From Stenotrophomonas maltophilia (GTDB taxonomy: Bacteria > Pseudomonadota > Gammaproteobacteria > Xanthomonadales > Xanthomonadaceae), in contig NZ_CP033877.1 of the NCBI RefSeq assembly GCF_006970445.1, positions 1,372,750 to 1,436,749 on the forward strand: 64,000 nucleotides of DNA, in the 5' to 3' direction. This document shows, piece after piece, positions 33,452-41,869 of this stretch. How positions within the stretch are numbered: position 1 is the stretch's first letter; each line of letters starts with the position of its first letter. The position numbers and the translations under genes are program-made. The notes under the pieces were generated by a model. The model was not told the origin of the DNA and did not search any database. It saw nothing but the letters and a program-made list of their open reading frames with translations.

Positions 33452-34659
33452 TTGCGCTGCTGTTGGCACTCAGCCTGGCGACTACGGCCGCAACTGCGGC
33501 GCCGGCCCCCATGCAAGGCAACCAGCTCGAGCAGGTGGTCCTGCTCAGCCGCCACAACCTGCGTGCGCCGGTGGTGGCATCGGGCGCTTTGGCCAATGCG
33601 ACGCCGGAGCGCTGGCCAAGCTGGGACGTAAGCCCCGGCGAGCTGACCACCAAGGGCGGCGTGCTGGAGGTCTACATGGGCCGCTACATCGGCCAGTGGC
33701 TGCGCCAGGCGCAGCTGCTGCCGGCGTCGGGTTGCCCGCAGCCGGCTGACTTCCACGCCCATGCCAACAGCCTGCAGCGTACCCAGGCCACCGCGCAGTT
33801 CTTCATTGCCGGTGCGTTTCCGGGCTGCCATGTCACGGTCGAACAGCGCATGGCGCTGGGGACGATGGATCCGCTGTTCGACCCGGTGATCCACAACGAT
33901 GACGCGGCCTTCCGCACGCGCGCGCTGGAGTCAATGCAGCGAGCGCTGGCCTCATCCGATCTGGCTCCGGCGCTGTCCGTGGTGGAGGCGATCACCCGCT
34001 ATCCGCAGTTGGCGGCATGCAAGGGGTGCAGCGACTGCCATCTGATGCTGGCCGACACGACCTTCAATGCGGAACCGGGCAAGGAGCCACGCGTCTCCGG
34101 TTCGCTGGCCCTGGCCAGTGGACTGGTCGATGCCCTGTTGATGGAGCACTACCAGGGAAGCAGTACTTCGCGCGAAGGTTGGGGCCGCTTGAACACGGAA
34201 GGCCAATGGCAGGCGTTGGCGCAGATCCGCAACCGCTACCAGGACATCCTGTTCGGAACACCCGAGGTGGCGCGGGATGTGGCCGGACCGTTGCTGGCAC
34301 GGGTGGATGCGTTGTTGGAAGATCCCGCATCACCGAAAGTGAGCCTGCTGGTCGGTCACGATTCCAATATCGGTTCGGTGCTGGCGGCGTTGGGCATCAG
34401 CGACTACAGCCTGCCGGGCCAGTACGAGAAGACGCCGATCGGCGGCCTGCTGCAGTTCGAGCGCTGGCGTGACCGCCACAGCGGCGAGGAACGGATCCGC
34501 CTGGCCTACGTCTACCCGACCACCGCGCAGCTGCGCGATGCAGTGCCGCTGACCGAGGCGCAGCCGCCCAGGCGCGTTGCACTGCCTTTGCCGGGCTGCG
34601 ACCGGCAGGGCTGCAGCCGTGCGCAGTTCCAGCAGCAGCTGCAGCGGGCCCGTCACTGA
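33448..34659 (+). CDS. agp: Periplasmic glucose-1-phosphatase, histidine acid phosphatase family
   Basis: A 403-residue exported acid phosphatase. After a signal peptide (1-18) comes LLSRHNLRAPVV with the catalytic RHNLRAP at residues 35-41, the form found in E. coli Agp rather than the RHGxRxP of phytases. TTKGGVLEVYMGRYI, NSLQRTQATAQFFIAGAFPGC, MGTMDPLFDPVI-like and LVGHDSNIGSVLAAL (proton donor His-Asp) follow and are close to Agp throughout. The enzyme frees glucose from glucose-1-phosphate in the periplasm and can act on other phosphate esters. The ATG overlaps the stop of the ABC exporter gene. Confidence 0.92.
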   Translation: MIALLLALSLATTAATAAPAPMQGNQLEQVVLLSRHNLRAPVVASGALANATPERWPSWDVSPGELTTKGGVLEVYMGRYIGQWLRQAQLLPASGCPQPADFHAHANSLQRTQATAQFFIAGAFPGCHVTVEQRMALGTMDPLFDPVIHNDDAAFRTRALESMQRALASSDLAPALSVVEAITRYPQLAACKGCSDCHLMLADTTFNAEPGKEPRVSGSLALASGLVDALLMEHYQGSSTSREGWGRLNTEGQWQALAQIRNRYQDILFGTPEVARDVAGPLLARVDALLEDPASPKVSLLVGHDSNIGSVLAALGISDYSLPGQYEKTPIGGLLQFERWRDRHSGEERIRLAYVYPTTAQLRDAVPLTEAQPPRRVALPLPGCDRQGCSRAQFQQQLQRARH

Positions 34660-34668
34660 AACAGAGTG

Positions 34669-35667
34669 CTATCGCAGCGGCGTGCGCACGATGCCCTGCG
34701 TAGACATCAACGTAAGGTCGCCGCCCAGCCGCGGGGAACGGAACGGTCCGCGTGCATGGGCGGCATCGAACAGGCCGCCATCGGGTGAGCGCAAGCGGTA
34801 GAACTCGACCCAGCCGCTGGCCTGCAGTGGCAGCTGTGCCACACCGGTGTGTTGGTTGAACCACGCGGGGTCGTTGCTGCCTTCGATGACCCGGCGCGCC
34901 AGGCGGTCGATCGCATGGCCCTTGCTGGCATACCAGTCCTGGCCGCGCAGCCGCGCCAGCTCGGCCATCATCACCAGCGGCGCCAATGCGTAGTCGTGGT
35001 AGTGCAGGGCACGTTGCCCGCGGGTCATTTCCAGCGGCAGGCTGCCATCGTCCTGGATATCATCGATGCCTTGCTGGAACGCGGCGTGGCCGGCCTGCCA
35101 CAGGGCGTCGTCGTCGGTGGCCAGGCCGGTTGCCAGCACGCCCAGGCCTCCCCAGTAGTAGTGGTTGTTGCGGCGTCGTTTCGGGTCGTCCCAGTACGCC
35201 AGGTTGGCCCGGGCCAGCTTCCGCAGCCACGGGTCGATGCGCGCGCGCTGCTGCGTATCGGCCTGGTCGCGCACCTTCAGGTAAGCCATCGCTACCGCAT
35301 CGAGCATCCACTGCCGCATGTAGAACGACTGGTTGTTGTTGACCCGGATCATCTGCCCGAGCATGGCGCCATCGTCGGCCCACGCACCCAGCCATTCCAG
35401 CGTGCACTGCGCCGCCGCCCGGTTACTGGTGCGCAGGTAGTCATCGCTCATGCGCGCCACATCGGCGGCATAGCGGTCCAGCGGCGCGGTGGCGTCCTTG
35501 TTCTGCTGGTGCAGTACCGGGTCGATCACCGAACCGGCCTTGTCGGTGTAGTAGCCCAGGGCGCGGATGTCGGGCTGTCCCGCCGGTGGCGGCGGGCAGG
35601 CAGCGTAGGCCCCTGTACTGGCCAGCAGCGCTGGCAGCAGGGCGAGGCGAAGCAAGGGGAGTGACAT
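34669..35667 (-). CDS. Family 5 polysaccharide lyase (alginate/polyuronate lyase)
   Basis: A 332-residue exported lyase: signal peptide 1-23, then an all-alpha barrel. It cleaves uronate polymers by beta-elimination. Active-site residues of PL5 are in place: N168-H169 in RRNNHYYWGG, and R216 and Y223 in TRGQRALHYHDYAL. In S. maltophilia a homologue of this enzyme has been characterised with unusual pH-dependent activity on alginate, poly-glucuronate and hyaluronate; this gene appears to be the same locus, one residue out of register with the published numbering as I recall it. The ATG at 35667 is the start giving the signal peptide. There is no alginate biosynthesis locus nearby. Confidence 0.92.
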   Translation of the reverse strand: MSLPLLRLALLPALLASTGAYAACPPPPAGQPDIRALGYYTDKAGSVIDPVLHQQNKDATAPLDRYAADVARMSDDYLRTSNRAAAQCTLEWLGAWADDGAMLGQMIRVNNNQSFYMRQWMLDAVAMAYLKVRDQADTQQRARIDPWLRKLARANLAYWDDPKRRRNNHYYWGGLGVLATGLATDDDALWQAGHAAFQQGIDDIQDDGSLPLEMTRGQRALHYHDYALAPLVMMAELARLRGQDWYASKGHAIDRLARRVIEGSNDPAWFNQHTGVAQLPLQASGWVEFYRLRSPDGGLFDAAHARGPFRSPRLGGDLTLMSTQGIVRTPLR

Positions 35668-35763
35668 GGAATCCGTCGGAAGGGGACGCCCGGCGAACGA
35701 TGCGCCCGGCCATGTTGCCGGCATGTGATGCGGAGATGGCGCGTTGATTCTGCACAAGCAGAA

Positions 35764-35785
35764 CGGCCCGGGTTTCCCCGGGCCG
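35764..35785 (-). terminator. Likely terminator of the DUF885 gene
   Basis: Arms CGGCCCGGG (35764-35772) and CCCGGGCCG (35777-35785) around TTTC form a strong hairpin 26 bases after the DUF885 stop. On the minus strand the downstream sequence is TTCTGCTT, a weak T tract. Confidence 0.6.
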
Positions 35786-35811
35786 ATTCCGTGCAGCTCA
35801 CACCTGCGCGA

Positions 35812-37620
35812 TCACTCGATCGGCTGGTCCAGCATCAGCTGGCGTGCGAAACGCACCGGCGGTGCACCGTAGGACAGTACCTGGTCGTGGTACGCCTTCA
35901 GGTTGAACTTGTCGCCCAGCTTTTCCTGCACCGCCTTGCGGGTGTCGAAGTGTTCCTGCGCACCGACGAAGTAGGTCGGCAGCTGCGCCGAGGTCAGCTG
36001 CGCGCGCACCCACTTGCCCGAGGCTTCGCTTTCCTGCTGGAACGCGTCGTGGGTCATCAGGTGCATCGCCTTCTCGCGATCCCAGTTGTCCACGTGCACG
36101 CCCTGGTCGAGGATCGCGTTGGAGATCGTGCGCAGGTAGAACTTCAGCTGCACCAGGTGGAACAGCGGGTCGTTGTTGAGGTAGCCCTGTTCCTGCATCA
36201 TGCGCTCGGTGTAGACCGCCCAGCCCTCGGCGAACAGGCCCGAACGCAGCACCGCACGCAGGGTGGAGGGGAACTTGGCCGAGTGCCAGCCCTCCAGGTA
36301 GTGGCCCGGGGTGCCTTCGTGGATGCTCAGCAGGCGGATCATGCGCGAGTTGTATTCACGCAGGAACGAGTCGACCTGCTTCTCGTTCCAGTCGTCCGGA
36401 ATCGGCGACACGGCGTAGAAGGTCTTCAGGTTCTTGTCCAGCGGGCCCGGCGAATCGCAGTAGGCCACGGCCACGCCACGCTGGAATTCCGGCATCAGGA
36501 TGATGTCCACCGGCGCATCGGGCAAGGTCACCAGGTCGTGCTCGCGCACGAACGCGGTGGACTGCTCCAGCGCGGCCTTGGCATCGTCGACCACCTTGTC
36601 GCGTGCCGGCTTGTCGGCGTAGGCCAGTTCCAGTGCCGCCTCGATCGCCTTCTGCTGCTGCTCGTCGGTCGGCTGGGCCGGCATCTCCGGTGCACCCGGC
36701 TTGTCCTTCAGCACGGTCTGCGCGATGCCGTACATGTCTTCGCGCACGCGCTTGAGTTCGGCGCGTGCACGCTCACCGATCTCCTGGCGCGACAGCGAAG
36801 AGCTCAGCGCGAACTTCAGCTTCTGGTCGTACTTTTCCGCACCGATGCGGAAGTCGCCCTTGGCATTCGGCACCAGGGTCTTGTCCAGCCAGGTCTGCTG
36901 TTCGTCCACCGCCTTCTTCAGGCCGTCGATGGCGGCCTGCAGGCGCTGCTGGTCGGCTTGCGGCAGTTCGCCGATGTGCGGGGTGATGAAGGTATCGACG
37001 ATGCTGAGGATGCCCTTGTTCTGCTTGGCCACCGTCTCTGCATGGATCTTCGGCACGCGGGCCGGATCCAGGTTCTCGCGAGCTTGGGCGAAGATCGCCG
37101 GCAGCTTTTCCATGCGCGCGGTGGCCGACTTCAAGCGCTCCGGCAGCGGCGCGAACTCGCGCGCCATCAGGCCGTAGATCGCGCTGCCGGCGATGCCGTT
37201 GTACAGCTGCGGGTCCCATTTGCCGGACTGCAGCACTTCGGCGTTCCAGATTTCCGACTGCAACTGGTTGCGCAGGATCGCCGCGTCCACCTGGTTCTCG
37301 CGACCCAGCTTGGCCACCTCGATCTTGTCCAGCTCGCCCAGCAGCGCCTTGTAGGCGGCCACGGTCTTCTGCTGGCCGGCGGCACTCAGGTCGTCCAGCT
37401 CGCTGTCGTAGCGATGGTCACCAATCTGGGTGGCGCTGACTGGCGACAGCTGCATCCAGGTATCCAGCGCACGCTTGGACAGATCTGCGAAGGCGGCATC
37501 GACCGCCGCGTCACCGGCCTGCTGGCTGGCGGCCGGGGTGGAACCGTTGGTCGGGGCGTCGGCCGGCTGGCAACCGGCGAGGGCGGCGACCAGGGCGAGG
37601 GCAAGAAGATGCGGGCGCAT
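35812..37620 (-). CDS. DUF885 family lipoprotein with HExxxxH motif
   Basis: A 602-residue secreted lipoprotein: signal peptide with lipobox LAGC. The body is helical and ends with the DUF885 core, containing LLSIHEGTPGHYLEGWH with the HEGTPGH zinc-type motif, and later GLFAEGWAVYTERMMQEQGY where the Glu is the expected third ligand. DUF885 proteins are predicted metallopeptidases with no characterised substrate in bacteria. Length fits the family (about 600). It is monocistronic, with a likely terminator at 35764-35785. Confidence 0.88.
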   Translation of the reverse strand: MRPHLLALALVAALAGCQPADAPTNGSTPAASQQAGDAAVDAAFADLSKRALDTWMQLSPVSATQIGDHRYDSELDDLSAAGQQKTVAAYKALLGELDKIEVAKLGRENQVDAAILRNQLQSEIWNAEVLQSGKWDPQLYNGIAGSAIYGLMAREFAPLPERLKSATARMEKLPAIFAQARENLDPARVPKIHAETVAKQNKGILSIVDTFITPHIGELPQADQQRLQAAIDGLKKAVDEQQTWLDKTLVPNAKGDFRIGAEKYDQKLKFALSSSLSRQEIGERARAELKRVREDMYGIAQTVLKDKPGAPEMPAQPTDEQQQKAIEAALELAYADKPARDKVVDDAKAALEQSTAFVREHDLVTLPDAPVDIILMPEFQRGVAVAYCDSPGPLDKNLKTFYAVSPIPDDWNEKQVDSFLREYNSRMIRLLSIHEGTPGHYLEGWHSAKFPSTLRAVLRSGLFAEGWAVYTERMMQEQGYLNNDPLFHLVQLKFYLRTISNAILDQGVHVDNWDREKAMHLMTHDAFQQESEASGKWVRAQLTSAQLPTYFVGAQEHFDTRKAVQEKLGDKFNLKAYHDQVLSYGAPPVRFARQLMLDQPIE

Positions 37621-37732
37621 CGGCGTTCCTGTACGGGGTCAAACCCCGAGCATAGGGCCCCGTGGCCGCTTTGTCCCCGTGCCATAGGATTACCATGGGG
37701 GCAGACAAGGACCCTCCAACGGAGCACAGGAC

Positions 37733-38089
37733 ATGGAATACCAGGGAAGCTGCCATTGCGGCAGGATCGCATTCACCGTACAGGCCGAGGCGCCGATCAG
37801 CGACGTCATCGACTGTAACTGCTCGATGTGCCGCCGTCGCGGCAGCCTGCTGTGGTTCGCCCCGCGCGAAGCGTTCCAGCTGGGCACCGATCCGGCGGAC
37901 GTGGCCACCTATCATTTCAACAAGGCCCATATCGACCATCACCATTGCCGTGAGTGCGGCGTCGCTCCCTACAGCGAAGCGGTCGACCCGCGCACCGGCA
38001 CACCGATGGTGGCGGTGAACGTGCGCTGCGTGCCGCAGGTGGATCTGGCCGGTCTTTCGGTGACCTCCTACAACGGAGCCGCACTGTGA
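37733..38089 (+). CDS. GFA-family (CENP-V/GFA) zinc protein
   Basis: A 118-residue protein of the glutathione-dependent formaldehyde-activating (Gfa) fold. Cysteines for two zinc sites are in the normal order: GSCHCGRIAF, CNCSMCRRRG and HHHCRECGVAPYSE. Most members of the family are not true formaldehyde-activating enzymes, and its role is unknown. The TGA stop overlaps the GTG start of the next gene (GTGA). Confidence 0.92.
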   Translation: MEYQGSCHCGRIAFTVQAEAPISDVIDCNCSMCRRRGSLLWFAPREAFQLGTDPADVATYHFNKAHIDHHHCRECGVAPYSEAVDPRTGTPMVAVNVRCVPQVDLAGLSVTSYNGAAL

Positions 38090-38901
38090 GGCCGCTGCGC
38101 GCGTGGACGCGTGTGGTGGCAATGCCGGTGCTGCTGCTGGCGCTGGCGGCCTGTGCCAAGAACGGCGAGAGGGCGCAGGAGGCGGGTGCGGCCGCTGCCG
38201 ATGCTGCTGTCGCTTCGCCGGAAGGTGCGTTCCTGGCCTACGAGCATGACGTGCAGATCCAGCTGGAAGCGGCGCAGATCGCTGTGCGCATCCAGCAGGT
38301 GGCGCAGGCCTGCCAGAGCGCGAAGTTCGGTGACTGCGCGGTGCTGCAGGTCGACCAGCGCAGTGGCGAGCAGCCCAGCGGCGAGGTCAAGGTACGCATC
38401 GCCCCGAAGGGTGCCGAGCCGTTGATCGCGATGGCCGGTGAGGGTGGCACGCTGCAGTCGCGCAACACGCGCGCCGAGGACCTCGCACAGGCCGTGGCCG
38501 ACACCGCGCTGACCAAGGCGCGGCTGGAGAAGGAACACGCGCGGCTGTTGTCCTACCAGGACCGCAAGGACCTGAAGATCGAAGACCTGATGGCGATCAC
38601 CACGCGCCTGTCGGAGATCGAAGCGGGTGTCGAGCAGGCCAACAAGGATGCCGCCCAGCAGCGCCGGCGCATCGATACGCAGCTGGTGACGATCCACTTC
38701 GACACCACCTCCGGCCAGCGCAGCCGCAGCGAGATCGGCGAGGCGCTGAGCGAGTCGGGCAGCATTCTCAGCGGCAGCATTGCGTTCCTGATCCGCGCCG
38801 TCGCCGCGTTGCTGCCGGTGGGCGTGCTTGCCCTGGTCGTGGCCTGGGGTGTGCGGGCGTGGTGGCGTCGCCGCCGCCGCAAGCTGCCGCCCAACCTCTG
38901 A
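38086..38901 (+). CDS. DUF4349-like lipoprotein
   Basis: A 271-residue lipoprotein: the signal peptide ends in LALAAC. A beta-rich part (residues about 50-120) is followed by a long coiled coil (about 130-195, RAEDLAQAVADTALTKARLE onwards) and a C-terminal membrane helix (about 230-258) with a poly-Arg tail (WWRRRRRK). This is the DUF4349 architecture. Function is unknown; an envelope-spanning role is plausible from the two membrane attachments. The start is GTG at 38086, fused to the GFA stop by a GTGA overlap; there is no better start in this frame. Confidence 0.85.
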   Translation: MRPLRAWTRVVAMPVLLLALAACAKNGERAQEAGAAAADAAVASPEGAFLAYEHDVQIQLEAAQIAVRIQQVAQACQSAKFGDCAVLQVDQRSGEQPSGEVKVRIAPKGAEPLIAMAGEGGTLQSRNTRAEDLAQAVADTALTKARLEKEHARLLSYQDRKDLKIEDLMAITTRLSEIEAGVEQANKDAAQQRRRIDTQLVTIHFDTTSGQRSRSEIGEALSESGSILSGSIAFLIRAVAALLPVGVLALVVAWGVRAWWRRRRRKLPPNL

Positions 38902-38932
38902 GGTGAAGGCTGATGCCGGCAGCCAGCCGGCA

Positions 38933-39226
38933 TCAGCCCTCGTCGGTCTCGTACTCGACGAACACATCCAGTTCCAGTGCCAGTTCCTGCACCGCATCGC
39001 GCACCTTCTGCGCGGTGCTTTCATTGCCGACTTCCACTTCCAGTTCGTGGATGCCCGGGCCGATGTCATCGGAGAGCCCGGCCGAACTGGAATCGTCGTC
39101 GTCCATGTGCGGCATCAAATCGTCGGTTTCCTCGACATGCTCGATGCCGTCCAGGCCGAGCAGCAGATCGCTGATCGCACGGGCGTCGTCTTCGGTTCCG
39201 GTGATGCGCAGTCGCAGCATGGCCAT
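38933..39226 (-). CDS. Conserved hypothetical acidic protein
   Basis: A 97-residue acidic protein. The N-terminal half (AMLRLRITGTEDDARAISDLL) and C-terminal half (GIHELEVEVGNESTAQKVRDAV) look like two beta-alpha-beta units joined by an Asp-rich linker (MPHMDDDDSSSAG). I recognise no family function. The start at 39226 is the first ATG that gives the beta strand; 39220 is also possible. It is convergent with the DUF4349 gene, 31 bases from its stop, and lies downstream of the LysR gene on the same strand. Confidence 0.65.
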   Translation of the reverse strand: MAMLRLRITGTEDDARAISDLLLGLDGIEHVEETDDLMPHMDDDDSSSAGLSDDIGPGIHELEVEVGNESTAQKVRDAVQELALELDVFVEYETDEG

Positions 39227-39294
39227 GGCATAGGTACGTTGTGGGTTCGCCAGCAGCCTAGCCAGCGTGAAGCAAAGAACGGGTGAGGGCGCAG

Positions 39295-40239
39295 TCAGCC
39301 GTGCGTGGCCGGGCGCCCGAGCAGGCTTTCCGGCAACGCGGGAATCGGCGTGCGTTCGTCCTGCGCCTGCTCCAGCAACCAATCGATGAACAGGCGCGCG
39401 GCGTGGCTCGGCGGTTGCCCCTCCGCATGCACCACGTGATACGCGTAGCGCGCCTTCAGCGCCGGGCCGGGCAGACGCACCACCTCGTAGCGTTGCAGGT
39501 AGGGCTGCGCGATGTGGGTGCGTGCCAGCACCGCGCCCATGCCGTACACCGCGGCACGCATCGCATCGGTACTGTCGGCGAAGGTATGCATCGGCGGCAG
39601 CGGCGAGGGCGGGCGCACACCGGCATGACGGAACCAGTCGCGCCAGCCCTGCGGCGACAGATCGGTCAGCAGCGGCAGGTCGGCGATGCGCGCCGGATCG
39701 ACCAGCGTTTCGACCCCGGCCAGCGCCGGTGAGGCGACCGGGAACAGGTAGTCATCCATCAGGTGCTGTGCACGCAGGCCCGGCCACTGGCCCAGGCCAT
39801 AGCGGATGCCGACCTCCGGACCGTTGTCGTCGTAGCGGTCCAGACCGCTGCCCGTGTGCAGTTCGATGCGGATGTGCGGATGGGCCTGGGTGAAGCGTGG
39901 CAGCCGTGGCAGCAGCCAGCAGTAGGACAGCGAGCGCAGCGTGGTGATCCGCAGCGGCACGCTGTCGGCATCCGGCTGCAGGTGATGGGCGACGGCCGCG
40001 ACATCGGAGAAGGCGGCGCTGGCGGCGTCGGCCAGCTGCCGGCCCTCGGCAGTCAGGCGCACGCCGCGGGCATGGCGCAGGAACAGCCGGGTCTCCAGCA
40101 CCTCCTCCAGGCGGCGCACGTGATGGCTGACCGCGCTGGCGGTCAGGTGCAGCTCCTGCGCGGCCTGGGCGAAGTTCTGGTGGCGCGCTGCAACCGCGAA
40201 CACGGCCAGTGCGGGGAGCAGGGAAGGGCGTAGCTGCAT
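39295..40239 (-). CDS. LysR-family regulator, GcvA-like, divergent from an EamA transporter
   Basis: A 314-residue regulator. The N-terminal winged helix has AVFAVAARHQNFAQAAQELHLTASAVSHHVRRLEEVLETRLFLR and the effector-binding half begins at about residue 90. The GcvA-like form (AVSHHVRRLE) is typical of regulators of amino-acid or transport genes. A TxxxA-type dyad CAAA-N5-TTTG lies at 40249-40261, ten bases before its start. It is divergent from the transporter at 40355, which it likely controls. Confidence 0.9.
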   Translation of the reverse strand: MQLRPSLLPALAVFAVAARHQNFAQAAQELHLTASAVSHHVRRLEEVLETRLFLRHARGVRLTAEGRQLADAASAAFSDVAAVAHHLQPDADSVPLRITTLRSLSYCWLLPRLPRFTQAHPHIRIELHTGSGLDRYDDNGPEVGIRYGLGQWPGLRAQHLMDDYLFPVASPALAGVETLVDPARIADLPLLTDLSPQGWRDWFRHAGVRPPSPLPPMHTFADSTDAMRAAVYGMGAVLARTHIAQPYLQRYEVVRLPGPALKARYAYHVVHAEGQPPSHAARLFIDWLLEQAQDERTPIPALPESLLGRPATHG

Positions 40240-40248
40240 GTCGAGCCT

Positions 40249-40261
40249 CAAACCATATTTG
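40249..40261. promoter_or_regulatory. Possible LysR-type dyad in the divergent promoter
   Basis: CAAACCATATTTG is a perfect 4+4 dyad (CAAA/TTTG) in the lysR-eamA intergenic region. Position fits autoregulation; the dyad is short, so assignment is weak. Confidence 0.3.
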
Positions 40262-40354
40262 TGGCTGGCAGCGATACTACGCGCTTGTGCGGCGGGCGTC
40301 TGCGCCCGATCCTGTCTGCCTTGGCGAGGAACAGACGATGGACGGAGGCAGGGC

Positions 40355-41227
40355 ATGAATGCGGTCCCACAGGCGGCCGAGCGCGACTGGCGCACGCCGC
40401 TGGAATTGACCCTGCTGGGCGCCATCTGGGGCTGCTCGTTCCTGTTCATGCGGGTGGCGGTGCCGTCGTTCGGCCCGTTCGCGCTGGTCGAGGTGCGGCT
40501 GGTGCTGGGCGCGCTGGTGCTGCTGCCGTTCCTGTGGCGCGCCCGCGCGCAGTTCCCGCCGCGGCGCTGGTTGTGGCTGGCACCGATCGGCCTGATCAAC
40601 TCGGCGCTGCCGTTCGTGCTGTTCGCCTATGCCGCCGAGCAGGCGCCGGCCGCGATCGGTGCGATCTGCAATGCGATGACGGTGCTGTTCGCCGCGCTGA
40701 TCGCGTTCCTGTTCTTCGGTGAAAAGATCGGCATGCGCCGTGCCGGTGCGCTGCTGGTCGGCTTCGCCGGCGTGGTGGTGCTGGCCACGGCCAAGGTCTC
40801 TGGCCTGAGCATCGGTACCGCGGTGCTGGCCGGTGCGGCGGCATCGTTGCTGTACGGCCTGGGCGTGAACCTGGTGAAGCGGCACATGACCGGCCTGCCC
40901 TCGGCGGCCGCGGCGGCTGCGACGCTTTCGTGTGCCTCGCTGTGGATGCTGCCGATGGCGGTGACCCACTGGCCGCAGGCGGCAATTCCGCTGAAGGCGT
41001 GGGGCGCGGCGATCGCACTGGGCGTGGCCTGCACCGGGCTGGCATTCCTGATGTTCTATCGTCTGATCGGCCGTATCGGTCCGTCACGCGCGTCGACGGT
41101 GACCTACCTGATTCCGCTGTTCGGTGCGGCCTTCGCGTGGTTGTTCCTGGGTGAGCCGGTGACGCTGCAGATGCTGATTGCCGGTGCGTTGATTCTGGGT
41201 AGCGTGGCGGTGAGTCAGAAGGGCTGA
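40355..41227 (+). CDS. EamA-family (DMT) exporter
   Basis: A 290-residue ten-helix transporter with two EamA repeats (about 12-140 and 150-285). The first has TLLGAIWGCSFLFMRVAVPS, the second ends ASTVTYLIPLFGAAFAWLFLGEPV. GGAGG (40344-40348) lies six bases before the ATG. Divergent from the LysR gene, which probably regulates it. This is the second EamA protein in the window; the two differ in sequence and are not recent duplicates. Confidence 0.9.
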   Translation: MNAVPQAAERDWRTPLELTLLGAIWGCSFLFMRVAVPSFGPFALVEVRLVLGALVLLPFLWRARAQFPPRRWLWLAPIGLINSALPFVLFAYAAEQAPAAIGAICNAMTVLFAALIAFLFFGEKIGMRRAGALLVGFAGVVVLATAKVSGLSIGTAVLAGAAASLLYGLGVNLVKRHMTGLPSAAAAAATLSCASLWMLPMAVTHWPQAAIPLKAWGAAIALGVACTGLAFLMFYRLIGRIGPSRASTVTYLIPLFGAAFAWLFLGEPVTLQMLIAGALILGSVAVSQKG

Positions 41228-41241
41228 TGCGTTGGCGTTTT

Positions 41242-41853
41242 GCGCGTGGCGTGTGCTGAAGGTGCTTCATCGTTCATGGGCGTCACTTTTCTTTTCGCGC
41301 GAAAAGAAAAGTAACCAAAAGAAACGCGCCGCCAGGTCGCGAGCCGCCGTGCTTCGCACGCCGGTCCCCTGCGCTTCTCGGTGAATCAGGGGGACGGCGC
41401 CGAACTCGCTGCGCTCAGACATCGGCACCTCTTCGCCCCTGATTCCCCTGCGATGCTCGGCTCGCTCAAGGCGGACCCAAGATCAAAGGCCGCAGCTGCA
41501 CCCAGTAGATCCACGCCATGCGTGGATGCCTTTGCCGTTGATCTTGACCTTCCAGTCCGCCTTGAGCGAGCAGAGCACCGCAGGTCCGGCGAGGGCGAAG
41601 AGGCGCGGGTGTCTGAGCGTAGCGAGTTCCCGCGCCGTCCCTCGACGGGCCGAGGAGCGCAGGGTACCGGTGCGCAGCACCGGCTCGCGGCTGGCGGAAC
41701 GTTTCTTTTGGTTACTTTTCTTGATGGCGCACGTCCTTGTGCGCCACCCTCCGGGCCGGCTGCGCCGTTCCGCGCTGCTCCTGCAGCGCGGCGCGCGTAC
41801 AAAGAAAAGCAACGCCCATGAACGATGAAGCACCTTCAGCACGCGCCACGCGC
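41242..41853. repeat. Long imperfect palindrome (about 610 bp) at a convergent junction
   Basis: Outer arms of 42 bases at 41242-41283 and 41812-41853 are complementary apart from one position. Inner pairs follow: CAAAAGAAACG (41316-41326) with CGTTTCTTTTG (41700-41710), GGACGGCG (41392-41399) with CGCCGTCC (41633-41640), and CTCGCTCAAGG (41461-41471) with CCTTGAGCGAG (41560-41570). A SMAG palindrome (41505-41529) sits near the centre. ORFs inside it are repeat translations. It fills the 3'-3' gap between eamA and the cyclophilin gene. Confidence 0.85.
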
Positions 41854-41869
41854 AGAACCCGCGACGGCG

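Noticed and set aside
41381..41821. ORFs inside the long palindrome
   Set aside because: They translate a repeat, exist on both strands with similar lengths, and recur in part at 47 kb; no protein family is matched.
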